Assembly (NCBI GenBank): GCA_008360975.2
Contig: CM039210.1
Coordinates: 23,645,007 to 23,709,006, forward strand
Length of the DNA: 64,000 nt
Source: Lichenostomus cassidix
Lineage: Eukaryota > Chordata > Aves > Passeriformes > Meliphagidae
Direction of reading: 5' to 3'
Part shown: piece after piece, positions 9,503-21,091 of the stretch
How the letters are laid out: each line of letters begins with the position of its first letter
Numbering within the stretch: the stretch's first letter is position 1
Notes under the pieces: generated by a model
What the model was told of the DNA's origin: nothing
Seen by the model: only the letters and a program-made list of their open reading frames with translations
Databases searched by the model: none
Made by a program: the position numbers and the translations under genes

Positions 9503-11374
9503 ATGAAAATCTCATTAAGTGGTACTATGCTGAGTATACCCTGGTTTGGTTGGCACATAATTGTGACCACATTTTTCCCATTTGCAGCTCCCTACCTAAA
9601 CATGGGTCCTATAACTAAGGTTATTGTGGCTGTCATCCAGTTTGCACAATGGGCCAATAGAGTGAAGAACTTCTGGATCTTTCAGTTCATTTTAACGGCA
9701 GGCACATGGCTACAGTTTTTTGACACCGTCAGTACATGTTTTTGGAGTTTATTTAGTAATAGTACCTTTTGTGAGGAGATAACACCAGGAGAAGGTTTCT
9801 CTCAACCTTTTATTCATTACTTTGGGCCTACTCAACTAATGCTCGAAAAGTTTGGAAATTCTCTAAATGCTTATGATATCATACAGTGCCTGGTGTTGCT
9901 GTGGCTGATAGGTTTATCCTACCTTGCATTCCAAGATAAAGTGAAAATACCCTGGGTAACCATTCCAACACCTGTGCCAGGGAATAGGGATGCAGCCACC
10001 GAGCCCAAGGCTGTCGCAGAGCCTGGGGATACCCCACAGCCTGACTCTGTCCAACAGCCTGCCTCAGAAACAAACCGTCCAGAATGGGTGGGGGTGCTAG
10101 TAGAGGAGATGATACACAGAATACACCAGCTGCTGAAGGAATACATCTCCCTAGCAGGTGTAAAACCCTCTCCTCGCCCCAAAGGAAAAGAGTCTGATGG
10201 TGCAGCAGTGGAACCCACAGATGTTACAACCACCCAAGTTCCAGCTGAATCCCAAGAGCAGTCACAGCCAGCCAAAGTTGCCCCTCTGGTGCGTACAAAG
10301 TATAAGACCAAATCAGTACGCCCAGTTAATGATGATGGAGAGCCATTGCCCTCACAACCAGCCATAGAATCTAAGCCCATAATCATCACTGAGTCCTTCA
10401 ACTTTGATACTCTCCGTAATCTGCGAGATGATGTTAAGAGACGGACGCACGAAGCTTTCCTAACCTGGTTACTTCAGGTTTGGGACCTTATAGGCCAAAG
10501 AGTGCAGCTGGATAATAATGAAGCAAGGAATTTGGAACCCTTGGCCCAAGACCCGGCTGTTGACAAAGTGTTCGCAAGGGAGGCAGGGCCCCTTTCTCTC
10601 TGGGAGAGGCTTTTAATGAGTGTAAGAGAGAAGTTTGACAACAAAGACCAGATGCAAGATCCCTACCGTAAATTGACCTGGAAGACCATTGAGGAAGAGA
10701 TCCAACGGCTGAGAGAAGCAGCCATAATGGAGATGCTCTTTGGGGGGGATGGACAGCACGAAAATGACCCTGATAAGGTCAGGTGCACCACGCCAATGAT
10801 GTGGAGCTTTATAAGGCGAGGGCCAGACCATCATGCCCCTTTCCTTGCAACTATTAATGTTGCTGGCAATCGAGAGACGGTGGGTTCAATAGTTGACAAG
10901 CTCAAGTATTATGCAAGTGTAATCAGTGACCCAACGCAGGCTCAGGTCTCTGCTGTGGTTAAAGACCTCAGGAAGGAGATTAAAGAGAAGATAAAGAACC
11001 TGAGGGAAGAAATTAGGGACGAGATGAAGAAGATCAATGTGGCACCAGTGAGAGTCACAAGCCCCAATACCAGAGCCCGACGTCCCCCAGCTAGAGAGAG
11101 AGGGTACACCCCACGAGCTGAGTTGTGGTTTTTTCTGCATGACCATGGAGAAGACATGAAGAGGTAGGATGAGAAGCCCACTACTGCCCTGGCAGCACGG
11201 ATGCGTCAGCTTAAGGAGGGAAATGCTGGCCGAGGGAGCTCTGCTAAAGCGAAGATAGCCTCAGCTTCCCGTGGCCGACCTGCTAAGTACAATAGAAGAG
11301 AAGATGATAGGTCAGATCCCCTTGAAAAAACCTCTAAAATGTATGACCAGAAAGAGAATGATGACCAGTGCTAG
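9503..11374 (+). pseudogene. gag: ERVL-B gag
   Basis: The first sensible ATG is at 9,503; the open frame itself begins in the primer site. The N-terminal 160 residues contain hydrophobic stretches (around WHIIVTTFFPFAAPYL and CLVLLWLIGLSYLAF) that look membrane-associated. A Pro/Glu-rich linker follows, then a helical capsid-like region (about residues 300-480) and a basic tail (RRPPARERGYTPR, then LWFFLHDHGEDMK) shared with ERVL-G and ERVL-H. No CCHC knuckle is present. A premature TAG at 11,165-11,167, where ERVL-G has TGG, cuts the last 70 codons. The natural gag stop is TAG 11,372-11,374 inside a hairpin. Confidence 0.85.
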
Positions 11375-11391
11375 AGGGGCCCTGCCTCTAG
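11371..11391 (+). promoter_or_regulatory. ERVL-B gag stop codon in a hairpin
   Basis: CTAGAGG (11,371-11,377) and CCTCTAG (11,385-11,391) form a perfect 7-bp stem with loop GGCCCTG. The gag-frame TAG (11,372-11,374) lies in the 5' arm, and pol continues in the same frame. The same structure is at 44,069-44,087 and 53,045-53,065. A stop-codon readthrough element is inferred. Confidence 0.65.
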
Positions 11392-11436
11392 CCAGGTAGA
11401 GGTACGGGAAAACCGTGTTTTTTAGACTGTGTAGAT

Positions 11437-14138
11437 TCGATGGCCTGGCGCATCAGAGCCACAAAAATATAAAGCACTAGTTGATACAGGTGCGCAGTGT
11501 ACCCTAATGCCATCAGAACTTACGAGAGCAAAATCTATTTCTATTGCTGGCGTGACGGGGGGATCACAGCAGTTAACCCTGGTTGAAGCCGAGGTGAGCC
11601 TGACGGAGAGAGAGTGGCAAAAACATCCCATTGTGACTGGTCCAGAGGCTCCATGTATTCTGAGCATAGACTTCCTCCGTAACGGCTATTTCAAAGACCC
11701 GAAAAGACTCAAGTGGGCTTTTAAAATAGCTGCTGTCGAGGCAGAGGGCGTGAAGCAACTGAACACCTTGCCTGGTCTATCAGAGAACCCTTCTGCAGTC
11801 GGACTTTTGAAGGTGGAAGACCAAAAAGTACCAATTGCCACCTCGACAGTACACCGCCGGCAATACAGGACTAATCGAGATGCTGTGGTTCCCATCCACA
11901 AGATGATCCGTGAGCTAGAGAGCCAAAGGGTAGTCAGCAAGGCCCACTCATCCTTTAACAGCCCCATCTGGCCTGTGCGCAAATCTGACAGAGAATGGAG
12001 ATTGACTGTGGACTATCGTGCCTTAAATGAAGTGACTCCACCTCTGAGCGCTGCTGTGCCAGACATGCTAGAGCTCCAATATGAGCTAGAGTCCAAGGCA
12101 GCAAAGTAGTATGCCACTATTGACATTGCAAATGCATTTTTCTCCATTCCTCTGGCAGCAGAGTGCAAACCTCAGTTTGCTTTCACCTGGAGGGGCGTGC
12201 AGTATACCTAGAACCGACTGCCCCAGGGGTAGAAGCACAGTCCCACCATCTGCCATAGACTGATCCAAGCTGCTCTGGAAAAGAGTGAAGCCCCGAAACA
12301 TCTGCAGTACATCGACGACATCATTGTGTAAGAGAGCACAGCGGAAGAAGTGTTTGAGAAAAGAAAGAAAATCATCCAAATTCTCCTGGAAGCCGGCTTC
12401 GCCATCAAGAAGAGCAAAATCAAAGGACCTGCCCAAAAGATCCAGTTCCTAGGAGTGAAGTAGCAAGATGGCCGACGTCAAATTCCTACCGAAGTCATCA
12501 ATAAGATCACAGCGATGTCCCCACCAACCAACAAGAAGGAGACACAAGCCTTCCTAAGCGCCATAGGTTTCTGGAAAATGCATATCCCCGAGTACAGCCA
12601 AATTGTGAGTCCTCTCTACCTAGTAACACGCAAGAAGAACGATTTCCACTAGGGCCCTGAACAGCAACAAGCCTTCGCACAGATCAAACAAGAGATCGCT
12701 CATGCAGTAGCCCTTGGTCCAGTCAAGACAAGACCAAAAGTGAAGAATGTGCTCTACTCTGCAGCCGGGAGAAATGGTCTGTCCTGGAGCCTGTGGCAGA
12801 AAGTGCCTGGCGAGACTCGAAGACGACCACTGAAATTCTAGAGCCAAAGTTACAGAAAGTCTAAAGCCAACTATACTCCCACCGAGAAGAAAATCCTAGC
12901 AGCCTATAAAAGAGTCCAAGCCGCCTCAGAGGTAATTAGTACAAAAGCCCAACTTCTCCTTGCACCCCGACTGCCAGTGCTGGGGTAGATGTTCAAGAAA
13001 AAGGTTCCATCAACCCACCATGCCACCGATACCACGTGGAGCAAATAGATTGCTCTCATCACACAGCGCGCCCGTATTGGAAACCCGAATCGCCCTGAGA
13101 TCTTAGAAATAATTACAAATTAGCCCGAAGGTGAAAACTTTGGCCTCACAAATGAAGAAGAGCAAGAACAAGTGACTCGCGCAGAGGAAGCTCCACCTTA
13201 CAACCAACTGCCACAAAATAAAACACGCTACGCTCTGTTCACTGATAATTCCTGTCATATTGTGGAAGCAAATAAAAAGTAGAAAGCAGCTATTTAGAGC
13301 CCCACCCGACGAGTCGCAGAGGCTACAAAAAGAGAGGGGAGATCGAATCAACTTGCTGAACTCAAAGCCGTTCAGCTAGCCCTGGACATTGCTAAAAGAG
13401 AGAAGTGGCCAAAGCTTTACCTCTACACTGATTCATAGATGGTAGCCAATGCTCTATGGGGTTAGCTAGAAAGGTAGAAGAAAGCCAGCTGGCAGCGTAG
13501 AAGAAGACCAATCTGGGCTGCTGATGAATGGCGAGACATTGCTGCTAGAGTAGAGAAACTACCTGTGAAAATCCGTCATATAGATGCCCATGTCCCCAAG
13601 AGCCGAGCTAATGAGGAACACCGAAACAACGAACAAGTAGATAAAGCTGCAAAGATAAAAGTGTCACAAATAGATTTAGATTAGCAACACAAAGGAGAGC
13701 TGTTCCTAGCTCGATGAGCCCATGATGCCTCAGGCCATCAGGGCAGAGATGCCACCTATAAGTGAGCACGAGACCGAGGAGTAGATCTAACCATAAACTG
13801 TATCTCCCAAGTAATCCATAACTGTGAGACATGTGCTGCCATCAAGCAAGCCAAGCGAGTAAAACCCCTGTAGTATAGTGAAAGGTGGTCTAAATATAAG
13901 TATAGAGAAGCCTGGCAGATCGATTACATCACACTGCCTCAAACCCGTCATAGCAAACGCTATGTGCTCACAATAGTAGAAGCCACCACGGGGTGGCTAA
14001 AAACCTACCCTGTGCCTCACGCCACTGCCCGTAACACCATCCTGAGCCTTGAAAATCAAGTCCTGTAGAGGCATGATACCCCTGAAAAAATTGAATCAAA
14101 CAACAAGACTCATTTTAAAAATAGCCTCATAAACACCT
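11437..14138 (+). pseudogene. pol: ERVL-B pol, hypermutated, cut by ERV-C
   Basis: ERVL-type pol in gag frame: protease remnant near 11,480-11,500, RT from about 11,830 (HRRQYRTNRDAVVPIHKM, WRLTVDYRALNEVTPPL), RNase H around 13,230-13,650 and integrase zinc and core region to 14,138. Against ERVL-G at 44,126-46,820, many TGG codons read TAG (near 12,107, 12,211, 12,231, 12,463, 12,651, 12,838, 12,986, 13,047) and many GG or GA pairs read AG or AA. The longest open part is 11,507-12,109. ERV-C interrupts the integrase core at 14,138; the rest resumes at 23,820. Confidence 0.9.
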
Positions 14139-14719
14139 TGTTATCAATTTGGCCTCATTATCCAATCAGAGACGTAGATCCAATTAAAAAAAAAATTTAT
14201 TAATTAAAAGCAAGCGGATATCAGTCAAGTCAGCGCTGGACGGGCAGAGATTCAAGCATATCTCTATGCACCGCGCCGCTGGCCCCCAGAGAACTGAATT
14301 TTATAACCCTTTAGTACCCCACTCCCCCCGTATGTCTTGATTGGCGTCTCTTCATGAATCCTTGATTGGCTGTTGAGACGTCTTAGGCTGGTGTGCTCTG
14401 CGTTGGGTGATGGTTACTGGGCCTCCTGGGATGGTCTCTCCGTGGGGGTTGCACAGGGGGAGGTTTTTATGGACCCCTGAACCACATTCCTTTTGTATCT
14501 GCCTCATAGGGGCTGCACAGGGGGAGGTTTTTTATGGCCCCTGAGCCAAATTCCTTTGTATTTGCCTCATGGGGGTTGGGCAGGGTTCCTAACAAGATTC
14601 GTTTTTATAACAGCAAAAAAAAGAAAGAAAGAAAAAAGAAAAATAAAAGGAAAGGCAATTTTAAGACTTATCACCTTTTTCAAACAGTTCGTGAACTAAA
14701 CTGATTGTAATTTATTACA
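14139..14719 (-). repeat. ERV-C 3' LTR
   Basis: 581 bp. On the minus strand it begins TGTAATAAATTACAATC at 14,719 and ends GATAACA at 14,139. Minus-strand TATAAAA is near 14,320 and AATAAA near 14,200. It contains two near-copies of a GGGGAGG-rich segment around 14,450-14,580. It is almost identical to 23,232-23,814. Confidence 0.95.
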
Positions 14720-14733
14720 ATCCCCCCTCTCTC
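14720..14733 (-). promoter_or_regulatory. ERV-C polypurine tract
   Basis: The minus strand reads GAGAGAGGGGGGAT immediately before the LTR start TGTAAT. This is the plus-strand primer site. Confidence 0.85.
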
Positions 14734-14799
14734 ATGTTCATTTAGTTCACGAATTTGTCTGGATGATAATCTAGGCTCTGACAGTGATGACTAACTTGT

Positions 14800-15936
14800 T
14801 TATAAGTCATCTTCATCTTCGAGAGCTGAATCTTCATTAACTGGAATGTCCTCATACTGTATTGTAATAGGCAATAGATGTGCTGCTTCTAAACGGTTTT
14901 TAACAAGTGTAATTAAACGATTAAAAATGCAAGGTCCAAACGTTAGGGCTAGGATTAACATAATTAGGGGTCCAGCAATAGTGGATAGTAAGGTTGTTAA
15001 CCAGGGAAAAGATTGGAACCAATTTTCATACCATGCTTGTGTGGCCTCTCTTTCTCGTTTACGCTTTTCTAGTCCTTTTCGTAGCTCTGCCATTGCATCT
15101 CGGGCTACTCCAGTATGGTCAGCATACACACAGCATTCTTCATTTAGAGCTACACACAATCCACCCTCATGTGCGAACAAAACCTCTAAACCCCTTCCGT
15201 GTTGTAATACAACTTCAGACAGAGATCTTAGAGAACTTTCTAACGCAGTAATAGAACTTTCGATTTTTACAAGGTCCTCATCAACTGCTGTTCTTAGTGC
15301 GGAAAACTCTTTTCCTTGTTGTACGAGGGAAGCTATACCAGTGCTAGCTCCAGTAGCTCCCAATGTTAATAAAGTGGCAATGGTTATAGCTGTGATCGGC
15401 TCTCTTTTTATTATAGGGTGTTCTGGTATCATGTGATGATCCAGCACATATTCATTAGAGTGGTAAGTAAGTCGGGGAATAATCATGACTTGAATGCAAT
15501 GATCCGTGGTTTTAAAAGCATTCGAGGGTATGCATGGGGTGACTCTAACACTGGCACAAACCCAATGTGCATTTTTTGCGGGTAACAACCATTTAGCTGG
15601 TTGTTGATTGTTAGGATTTTCCACAATTTTACTGCACAGGCTTTGTTTTTCTTGTGGCACTCGACCGATGCAGGTGCCAGTTCCAGTTACTTGTGCTAAG
15701 GTGATTCCAGTTCTTATATTTAAATCACTTCTCCATTTACACTGGGTAGGATTGCTGTCATTGGTTTTAGTCTCTCTTCCATCAATAGCAATAGCTTCAT
15801 AAAAGGGTGGTTTAGAGCTATAACAAAGCCAGCAATGTTCTGTTAAGTTAGGATTAGTAGCATTTAAAGCATAGTAGCTATTTTTTACTAATTTCCATAG
15901 ATTATCTGAATCTGTGATGTTAGTTTCTGGTAGCAT
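14800..15936 (-). pseudogene. env: ERV-C env: SU C-terminal part and full TM
   Basis: 378-codon open frame. CWLC at residues 35-38 is the SU isomerase-type motif of gammaretroviruses. A weak cleavage site (IIKR, not RxKR) precedes a hydrophobic fusion peptide (TLLTLGATGASTGIA). Heptad helices follow, then the immunosuppressive-like region and CX6CC at Cys261, Cys268 and Cys269. A membrane anchor (LIMLILALTFGPCIF) and a 40-residue acidic tail end it. The upstream SU lies in another frame; the change is at the T6 run 15,997-16,002. The product is the viral fusion subunit on the envelope. Confidence 0.92.
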
Positions 15937-15989
15937 ATTCCGTGGATTGATTGCTGTGTTTGGACTTATAGGTTGTGGGTCTGGAAGGA

Positions 15990-17321
15990 CTATTTCTTTT
16001 TTATGTAAAAGAGGCCTTTCGGATCGTGACTGAGACCATTTCCCGGTTCGTTAATGGGATTATTGCTTGGAATCCAAAGTCTAAACTCCCATTTTTTTCC
16101 AATTATCCACCCTGGATCATCGGGTTGTTCCACATGTATATCTGCAAATTGACAAGGAACTCCCTTCTGTTCTTCTAAACCACTCCTGGCATATGGATCA
16201 TAGGCAGAAGGTCCCTTGTTATATCTAGGTGGTTTGCACCCGTATGGTCCCCACCAGACTGTGATAAATTGATCTTTTCCGGCTCTTGGAGAATAAACTG
16301 AGTTTATAGTTTCACATCTGTACCATGCACAGTACGAATTTTGTTTGACGCACCAAATCTGGCCCCTCTTAGTGTCTGCTGGATTTGGATTAGGGCACAT
16401 GTAAAAGGCTCTTGGTCCCACCCATCCTTTTGCTCGTGTTTCTGGGTTTTCACAGGGTGAGTAATCAACCATGTCACACGAGGTGACGGTGAAAACTGGG
16501 GCTCCTACCATAATGTGGGTTTGTATTACAGTAGATTTGTCTAACCTGCCTAGTGTCCACTTAAATGGTTGGTGTGGGTGGTGTGAGAGTGTCAAGGCTG
16601 CATTGCTACATGGCATGGAACAGGCTATTATCAGTAACACATAATATATTTGCAAGGCTTGAGTGGAGGATCTCACTGCCTTTGATATTTTAAACAATGT
16701 CAGATTATTCTCCAATTTGATTGGCAAATACCCCGGTTCACTCAGTTTCGTGAAAAGGAAGTTCAGAGTCTTATTTCCAGGTTGCATTCTCACATTTGGT
16801 TTCTCACTTCTGCTTCGCCTGTCGACTGGGTTGCTTCCAGCCACAGGGGTATCTATCTTCTCAGCAGCAAGGATACACCTCTGTGAAGCACCTGTGCCGC
16901 TGCTTCCAGCGGTTCTGGTAACTAATCCAGTTTGTGTGTTTGACTGCTCCTTCCGAGCAGGGTAAGTGCGCAAGTTTGACTCTGCATTCGCTCTTAACAA
17001 GCTCGGCCACCATGGGTCTGGGTTTATCGGAGTGATAACAGTACAAGTCGGGGTGAATGCCATGGGCGAAGGTCTCCCACCATTCTTTAGACCCCTTTTC
17101 CAATCTGCCCATGATAGGTGCCAATTATAACATTTGCATTGTCTCAGCTCTTTCTGCTTTATAGCAAGGGAGACAAACCCCTGATGGGGGTCTCTCTTTT
17201 CTGCAATGGATCCACCACTTTTCATTACATACCTTGCAAACAAAGCACACAAAAGGATAACAATCACAATTAGTATCATAACATTTAACCACATAATCTT
17301 GTGCATATAGGCTAAGAGCAT
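15990..17321 (-). pseudogene. env: ERV-C env: SU N-terminal part
   Basis: 443-codon frame. A signal-peptide-like stretch (YYVLLIIACSMPC) sits near residues 230-245, followed by a Cys-rich SU segment with Trp/Gly/Pro motifs (WWGPYGCKPPRY) that would bind the receptor. The first 225 residues overlap the Cys/His small frame in another phase and may be partly fortuitous; env is normally reached by splicing. The frame stops at 15,990-15,992 just after the T6 run, where the next frame takes over. Either a true one-base indel or a homopolymer sequencing error explains this. Confidence 0.85.
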
Positions 17322-17376
17322 ATCCAGATCTATAACTGTAAGCAGGCTTCTTTAAATGAATGTTGACAAGATTCAT
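17125..17376 (-). CDS. Small Cys/His-rich frame between pol and env of ERV-C
   Basis: 83 codons, ATG at 17,374-17,376, 16 bases after the pol stop. Cys44, Cys47, Cys50, Trp54-Trp55, His57, Cys58, Cys68 and Cys71 form a compact zinc-ribbon-like pattern (C-x2-C-x3-WW-x-H-x10-C-x2-C counting from Cys47). The same pattern occurs at the same genomic place in ERV-D (32,052-32,573). After the stop at 17,125 the frame continues open to 16,861. It could be an accessory protein, or a leader exon of Env. I do not recognise the family, and function is unknown. Metal binding is inferred from the spacing only. Confidence 0.6.
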   Translation of the reverse strand: MNLVNIHLKKPAYSYRSGYALSLYAQDYVVKCYDTNCDCYPFVCFVCKVCNEKWWIHCRKERPPSGVCLPCYKAERAETMQML

Positions 17377-17392
17377 GTGAGTTATAGGAAGC

Positions 17393-20300
17393 TTATTGCT
17401 TCTTAAGCCTTAGCTTTAAGTCCTCAGGCCGTTGCGATGGGATGATCTGCCACGTCGGGTCTCGGGTGAACTTCTTCACACGGCTGGCGTGAGTCCACCC
17501 TTTCTCAGCAGTTCGTATGGCAGACTCTGTGGTGAGTAAGACAACATAAGGTCCCTCCCATTGAGGGGTTAGTGTGGATTCTTTCCATGATTTTATTAGT
17601 ACCTCGTCTCTCACTTGAAGTTTGTGTATCGGTATCCAGAGGGGAGGTCTTTGAACTACCAAGCCCTTTTGTCGTAGTTTTTCTCTCCGTTTAAACAACT
17701 GATTAATATAAGCTTGTAAATGAGCATCAGAGATTTTAGGATGATCTGCAGGGATTTCTGCATCAAAGGGCATTCCATACAACATTTCAAATGGAGACGC
17801 TCCTACATCTGAGCGAGGCTGTGTCCTGATGTTTAATAAAGCTAGCGGTAAGCACTTTACCCAGCTCATTTTTGTTTCAAGCATTAATTTAGTTAATTGT
17901 TTTTTTATTTCTCCATTCATACGCTCTACCCTCCCTGAACTTTGTGGGTGCCAAGGTGTGTGATGTTCCCAACGGATTCCCAGTGCATCTGCAACTAATT
18001 TAGATACTTTAGAGACAAAATGTGGTCCTCTGTCTGAGTCTATGACTTCAATTAGCCCATACCTGGGAATTATGTGTTCCAATAAAGTTTTAGTAACAGT
18101 TTGTGCCGTGGCTCTAGTTGCAGGAATGGCCTCCACAAAGTGGGTTAGGTGGTCTACGATAACAAGCAAGTGCTTATATCGTTCCACTTGGGGTAAATCA
18201 GTAAAATCTACTTGCACATGTGAAAATGGACGATGAGCCAACTCCCTTCCCCCTGGGACTGCTTTTCTCAAATGCTGTTTGTTTACTCTTTGACAGGTTA
18301 TACACCCCATAGTTATCTGTTTAGCTAGGTTGTACACCCCTAGACACATATATTTATTGGCAAAGTGGTCCACCAAGGCTTGTGTTCCCCAGTGTGTTTT
18401 CTCATGTAATTTCTTTAATACCCGAAGTGCCATGCTCTTGGGTAAGATCTCCCTCTCATCAGCCAGCATCCATTTCCCTTCTGGATTTTCAATTGCTCCC
18501 GTTTGTGTTAGTTTCTCTTTTTCTTTTATAGTAAATGTTAGTAATTTTGGCACAACATATTCTATGTCTCTACAGTAAGGGTTGTAGGCAAGTTTCTCAT
18601 GATCTTCAGTATCTGTATTACAAGCATAGCAGTAGTTTCTGTAAGGATTGTAGCAGCTACACACAAATGCATCCATTGGGTCTAATTCCTTTAGACAGGA
18701 ATAACAGGGTTCACTTTCGGGATCTTGTTTGCAGCTCTCACAACTTAACCGGGGATGTCTCCAGGGGTCACCAGGCTTACTCACAATTCTTATATTTAGT
18801 AAAGCTGCACGTTTGGCTTCCTGGTCGGCTATGTTATTACCCCGGATAGTTTTACTAATCCCCTTTTGGTGCCCTTTTATATGTACCACAGCCAATCGCT
18901 CTGGTTTCCTGGCTGTTTTTAGGATCTCTTTAATTAGCTGTTCATGGATTAGTTCTTTTCCCCGAGATGTAATCAAGCCTCTTTCTTCCCATATTTTTCC
19001 AAAGGTGTGTATTACCCCAAAAGCATATTTAGAATCCGTATAAATTGTTCCCTTACTGGAGCCCAGGATTTTTAATGCCTGCAGCAAGGCATATAACTCA
19101 CAAGCCTGCGCTGACCAAGCAGGACTTAAGGGTCCTGACTGAAGTACTTCAAAGCCTTCACCAATCACTGCATAGCCTGATTTTCTCTTTCCTTCTACCA
19201 CCCTGGCAGACCCATCTATATAGAGTTCTCTGCCCTCCCCAAGTGCTTCCTCCTCGAGGTCAGGCCTAATTTTTGCTTGTTCTTCTATAGTTCGAAGGCA
19301 ATTATGTGTCAGTGGTTCTGTGGAGGGGGTTCCATATAGAAATTGTGCCGGATTTTGGAGAGATGTGGTTTCTAAAGTCAGTTTAGGTGATGCCACTAAC
19401 ATTCCTTCATACTTTAGTAACCTGGCATCAGTAATCCATTTGTCTGCTTTTTGGGCTAGAATCCCCCTTATGTCATGTGGTGAAAATACCCGGATCTCAC
19501 TTCCAAAGGTGATTTTTATTGTCTCCCCCACCATCAGAGCGGCTGCAGCTACTGTCTGTAAGCAAGTGGGCCACCCTTTACTCACTGGGTCCAATAGTTT
19601 AGACAGATAAGCCACAGGCTTTTTGCTCCCAGCCCAATCCTGAGTTAGCACCCCATACGCTGTGCCCTCATCTACATTTACAAACAGACAGAAAGGCCTT
19701 GTTAAATCTGGGAGGTTTAGCACAGGAGCATTAATTAATTCTTGTTTTAAAACTTGAAAAGCTTCATCATCTTGCTCTGTCCATTTTAGCAAGCCCTCAT
19801 GAGTTAGCTTTTCGTATAGAAATTTTACTCTTTGGCTGTAATTCAAAATCCACTGCCTGCAATATCCAAACAGTCCTAGTAGTTGCCTGACTTCCCTTTT
19901 GGTTCTCGGAGGGGGCATATCTAATATGCCCTGGACTCGACTAGGATCTAATTTCTTGGTCCCATTTACTAACCGGTGTCCCAGGTACTTTACTTCTTGT
20001 TCTGTGAATTGTAATTTGGATTTGGACACTTTCAGTCCTTGAGAACCTAGAAAGTTTAATAGTTTAATACTTTCTCGTCGAACATCTTCTTCAAGCTGTC
20101 CGGCTATGAGGAGGTCATCTACATATTGAATTAATTTTATAGCAGGTCCTGGTTGGTAATTTTGTAAAATTTGATTTAGTGCTTGGCCAAATAAATTAGG
20201 GGACTCTGTGAATCCTTGAGGCAGCACAGTCCATCGGAGTTGCTGTTTAATATGTGTTTCTGGATCGTCCCATTCAAATGCAAAGTAATCCCTGCAGTTT

Positions 20301-21091
20301 ACATCGAGTGGGCAAGTCCAAAAGGCATCCTTTAAATCTATGACGCTGTACCATATATCATGTGGTCCCAACTGGCTTAAGATAGTGTACGGATTGGCTA
20401 CTACTGGGAATCGCTCAATGGTCTTTTTATTTATTTCCCTTAGATCATGGACTAATCGGTAGCTGCCGTCTGCTTTCTTAACTGGCAGAATTGGAGTATT
20501 ATAGGGAGACATGCATGGTTCAAGGATACCTTGTTCTAATAATCGTTTTATTTCTGATTGCAGACCCTTCTTGCCTTCGTTAGATATTGGATATTGCTGT
20601 ATTTTAATCGGTATCTCTGGGTTTTTGAGAGTAACTGTGATTGGTTCAATATTAAGTTTACCCACGGTATCTGGTGTATACCATACCTGTGGGTCAATTT
20701 GTTGTTCGTCTCGAGTAGACAAGGTATATAATTTAACTTGCAATTCACTCTCTTTTATTTGTAACCCAATGCCTAATTCAACCATTAAATCTCGTCCCAA
20801 CAAGTTAAATTCTGCTTCTGGTAATAGTAGTAGTGATCCCACCCCTAATTTAGATGGTGTTTCAAATAGTACATCCTTAATCACAGATGCTCCAAAAGGT
20901 TCTCCTTTGGCCCCAATCACTTGTACTGTATCTCTGGAAATTTTGCACCCTAATGGCAAGGATTGAATTGTTGATCTTTCAGCTCCTGAGTCTACAAGGA
21001 ACTCAAATTCTTGGCGCTGGGGTCCTATCCAAATCTTTATCAAGGGCCCAGCGGTCTTATGTGACCCCAGCAAATACAGCCCCTGACAGCC
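17393..21091 (-). CDS. pol: ERV-C pro-pol polyprotein
   Basis: Unbroken frame of 1,226 codons from 21,073, open back to the gag-pol TAG at 21,092-21,094. In order: protease with FLVDSGAERS (Asp28-Ser-Gly30); RT with YVDD at residues 317-320; RNase H with LYIDGSARV and YTDSKYAFG; an unusual Cys-rich insert at about residues 778-818; integrase with HEKTHWG, ITCQ and the three catalytic acids (VQVDFTDLP, SDRGPHFVSK, SGRVERMNGE); C-terminal domain with WEGPYVVLL. No stop or frameshift is visible and all catalytic residues are present. Gamma-type organisation, expressed by stop readthrough from gag. It ends 16 bases before the Cys/His frame. Confidence 0.96.
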   Translation of the reverse strand, partial: GCQGLYLLGSHKTAGPLIKIWIGPQRQEFEFLVDSGAERSTIQSLPLGCKISRDTVQVIGAKGEPFGASVIKDVLFETPSKLGVGSLLLLPEAEFNLLGRDLMVELGIGLQIKESELQVKLYTLSTRDEQQIDPQVWYTPDTVGKLNIEPITVTLKNPEIPIKIQQYPISNEGKKGLQSEIKRLLEQGILEPCMSPYNTPILPVKKADGSYRLVHDLREINKKTIERFPVVANPYTILSQLGPHDIWYSVIDLKDAFWTCPLDVNCRDYFAFEWDDPETHIKQQLRWTVLPQGFTESPNLFGQALNQILQNYQPGPAIKLIQYVDDLLIAGQLEEDVRRESIKLLNFLGSQGLKVSKSKLQFTEQEVKYLGHRLVNGTKKLDPSRVQGILDMPPPRTKREVRQLLGLFGYCRQWILNYSQRVKFLYEKLTHEGLLKWTEQDDEAFQVLKQELINAPVLNLPDLTRPFCLFVNVDEGTAYGVLTQDWAGSKKPVAYLSKLLDPVSKGWPTCLQTVAAAALMVGETIKITFGSEIRVFSPHDIRGILAQKADKWITDARLLKYEGMLVASPKLTLETTSLQNPAQFLYGTPSTEPLTHNCLRTIEEQAKIRPDLEEEALGEGRELYIDGSARVVEGKRKSGYAVIGEGFEVLQSGPLSPAWSAQACELYALLQALKILGSSKGTIYTDSKYAFGVIHTFGKIWEERGLITSRGKELIHEQLIKEILKTARKPERLAVVHIKGHQKGISKTIRGNNIADQEAKRAALLNIRIVSKPGDPWRHPRLSCESCKQDPESEPCYSCLKELDPMDAFVCSCYNPYRNYCYACNTDTEDHEKLAYNPYCRDIEYVVPKLLTFTIKEKEKLTQTGAIENPEGKWMLADEREILPKSMALRVLKKLHEKTHWGTQALVDHFANKYMCLGVYNLAKQITMGCITCQRVNKQHLRKAVPGGRELAHRPFSHVQVDFTDLPQVERYKHLLVIVDHLTHFVEAIPATRATAQTVTKTLLEHIIPRYGLIEVIDSDRGPHFVSKVSKLVADALGIRWEHHTPWHPQSSGRVERMNGEIKKQLTKLMLETKMSWVKCLPLALLNIRTQPRSDVGASPFEMLYGMPFDAEIPADHPKISDAHLQAYINQLFKRREKLRQKGLVVQRPPLWIPIHKLQVRDEVLIKSWKESTLTPQWEGPYVVLLTTESAIRTAEKGWTHASRVKKFTRDPTWQIIPSQRPEDLKLRLKKQ
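18613..18742 (-). other. Cys-rich insert in ERV-C Pol between RNase H and integrase
   Basis: About 41 residues (778-818) with CESC, CYSC, a CSC and CYAC within the open pol frame. Four Cys pairs with short spacing suggest two zinc-binding knuckles. Standard gammaretroviral Pol has no such segment here as far as I know. It precedes the integrase N-terminal extension and HHCC domain. Confidence 0.7.

Noticed and set aside
17125..17321. N-terminal membrane helix of the ERV-C SU frame as a real second signal peptide
   Set aside because: It is the out-of-phase reading of the Cys/His frame in AT-rich DNA, and a better signal peptide lies further on. Not excluded, but not supported.
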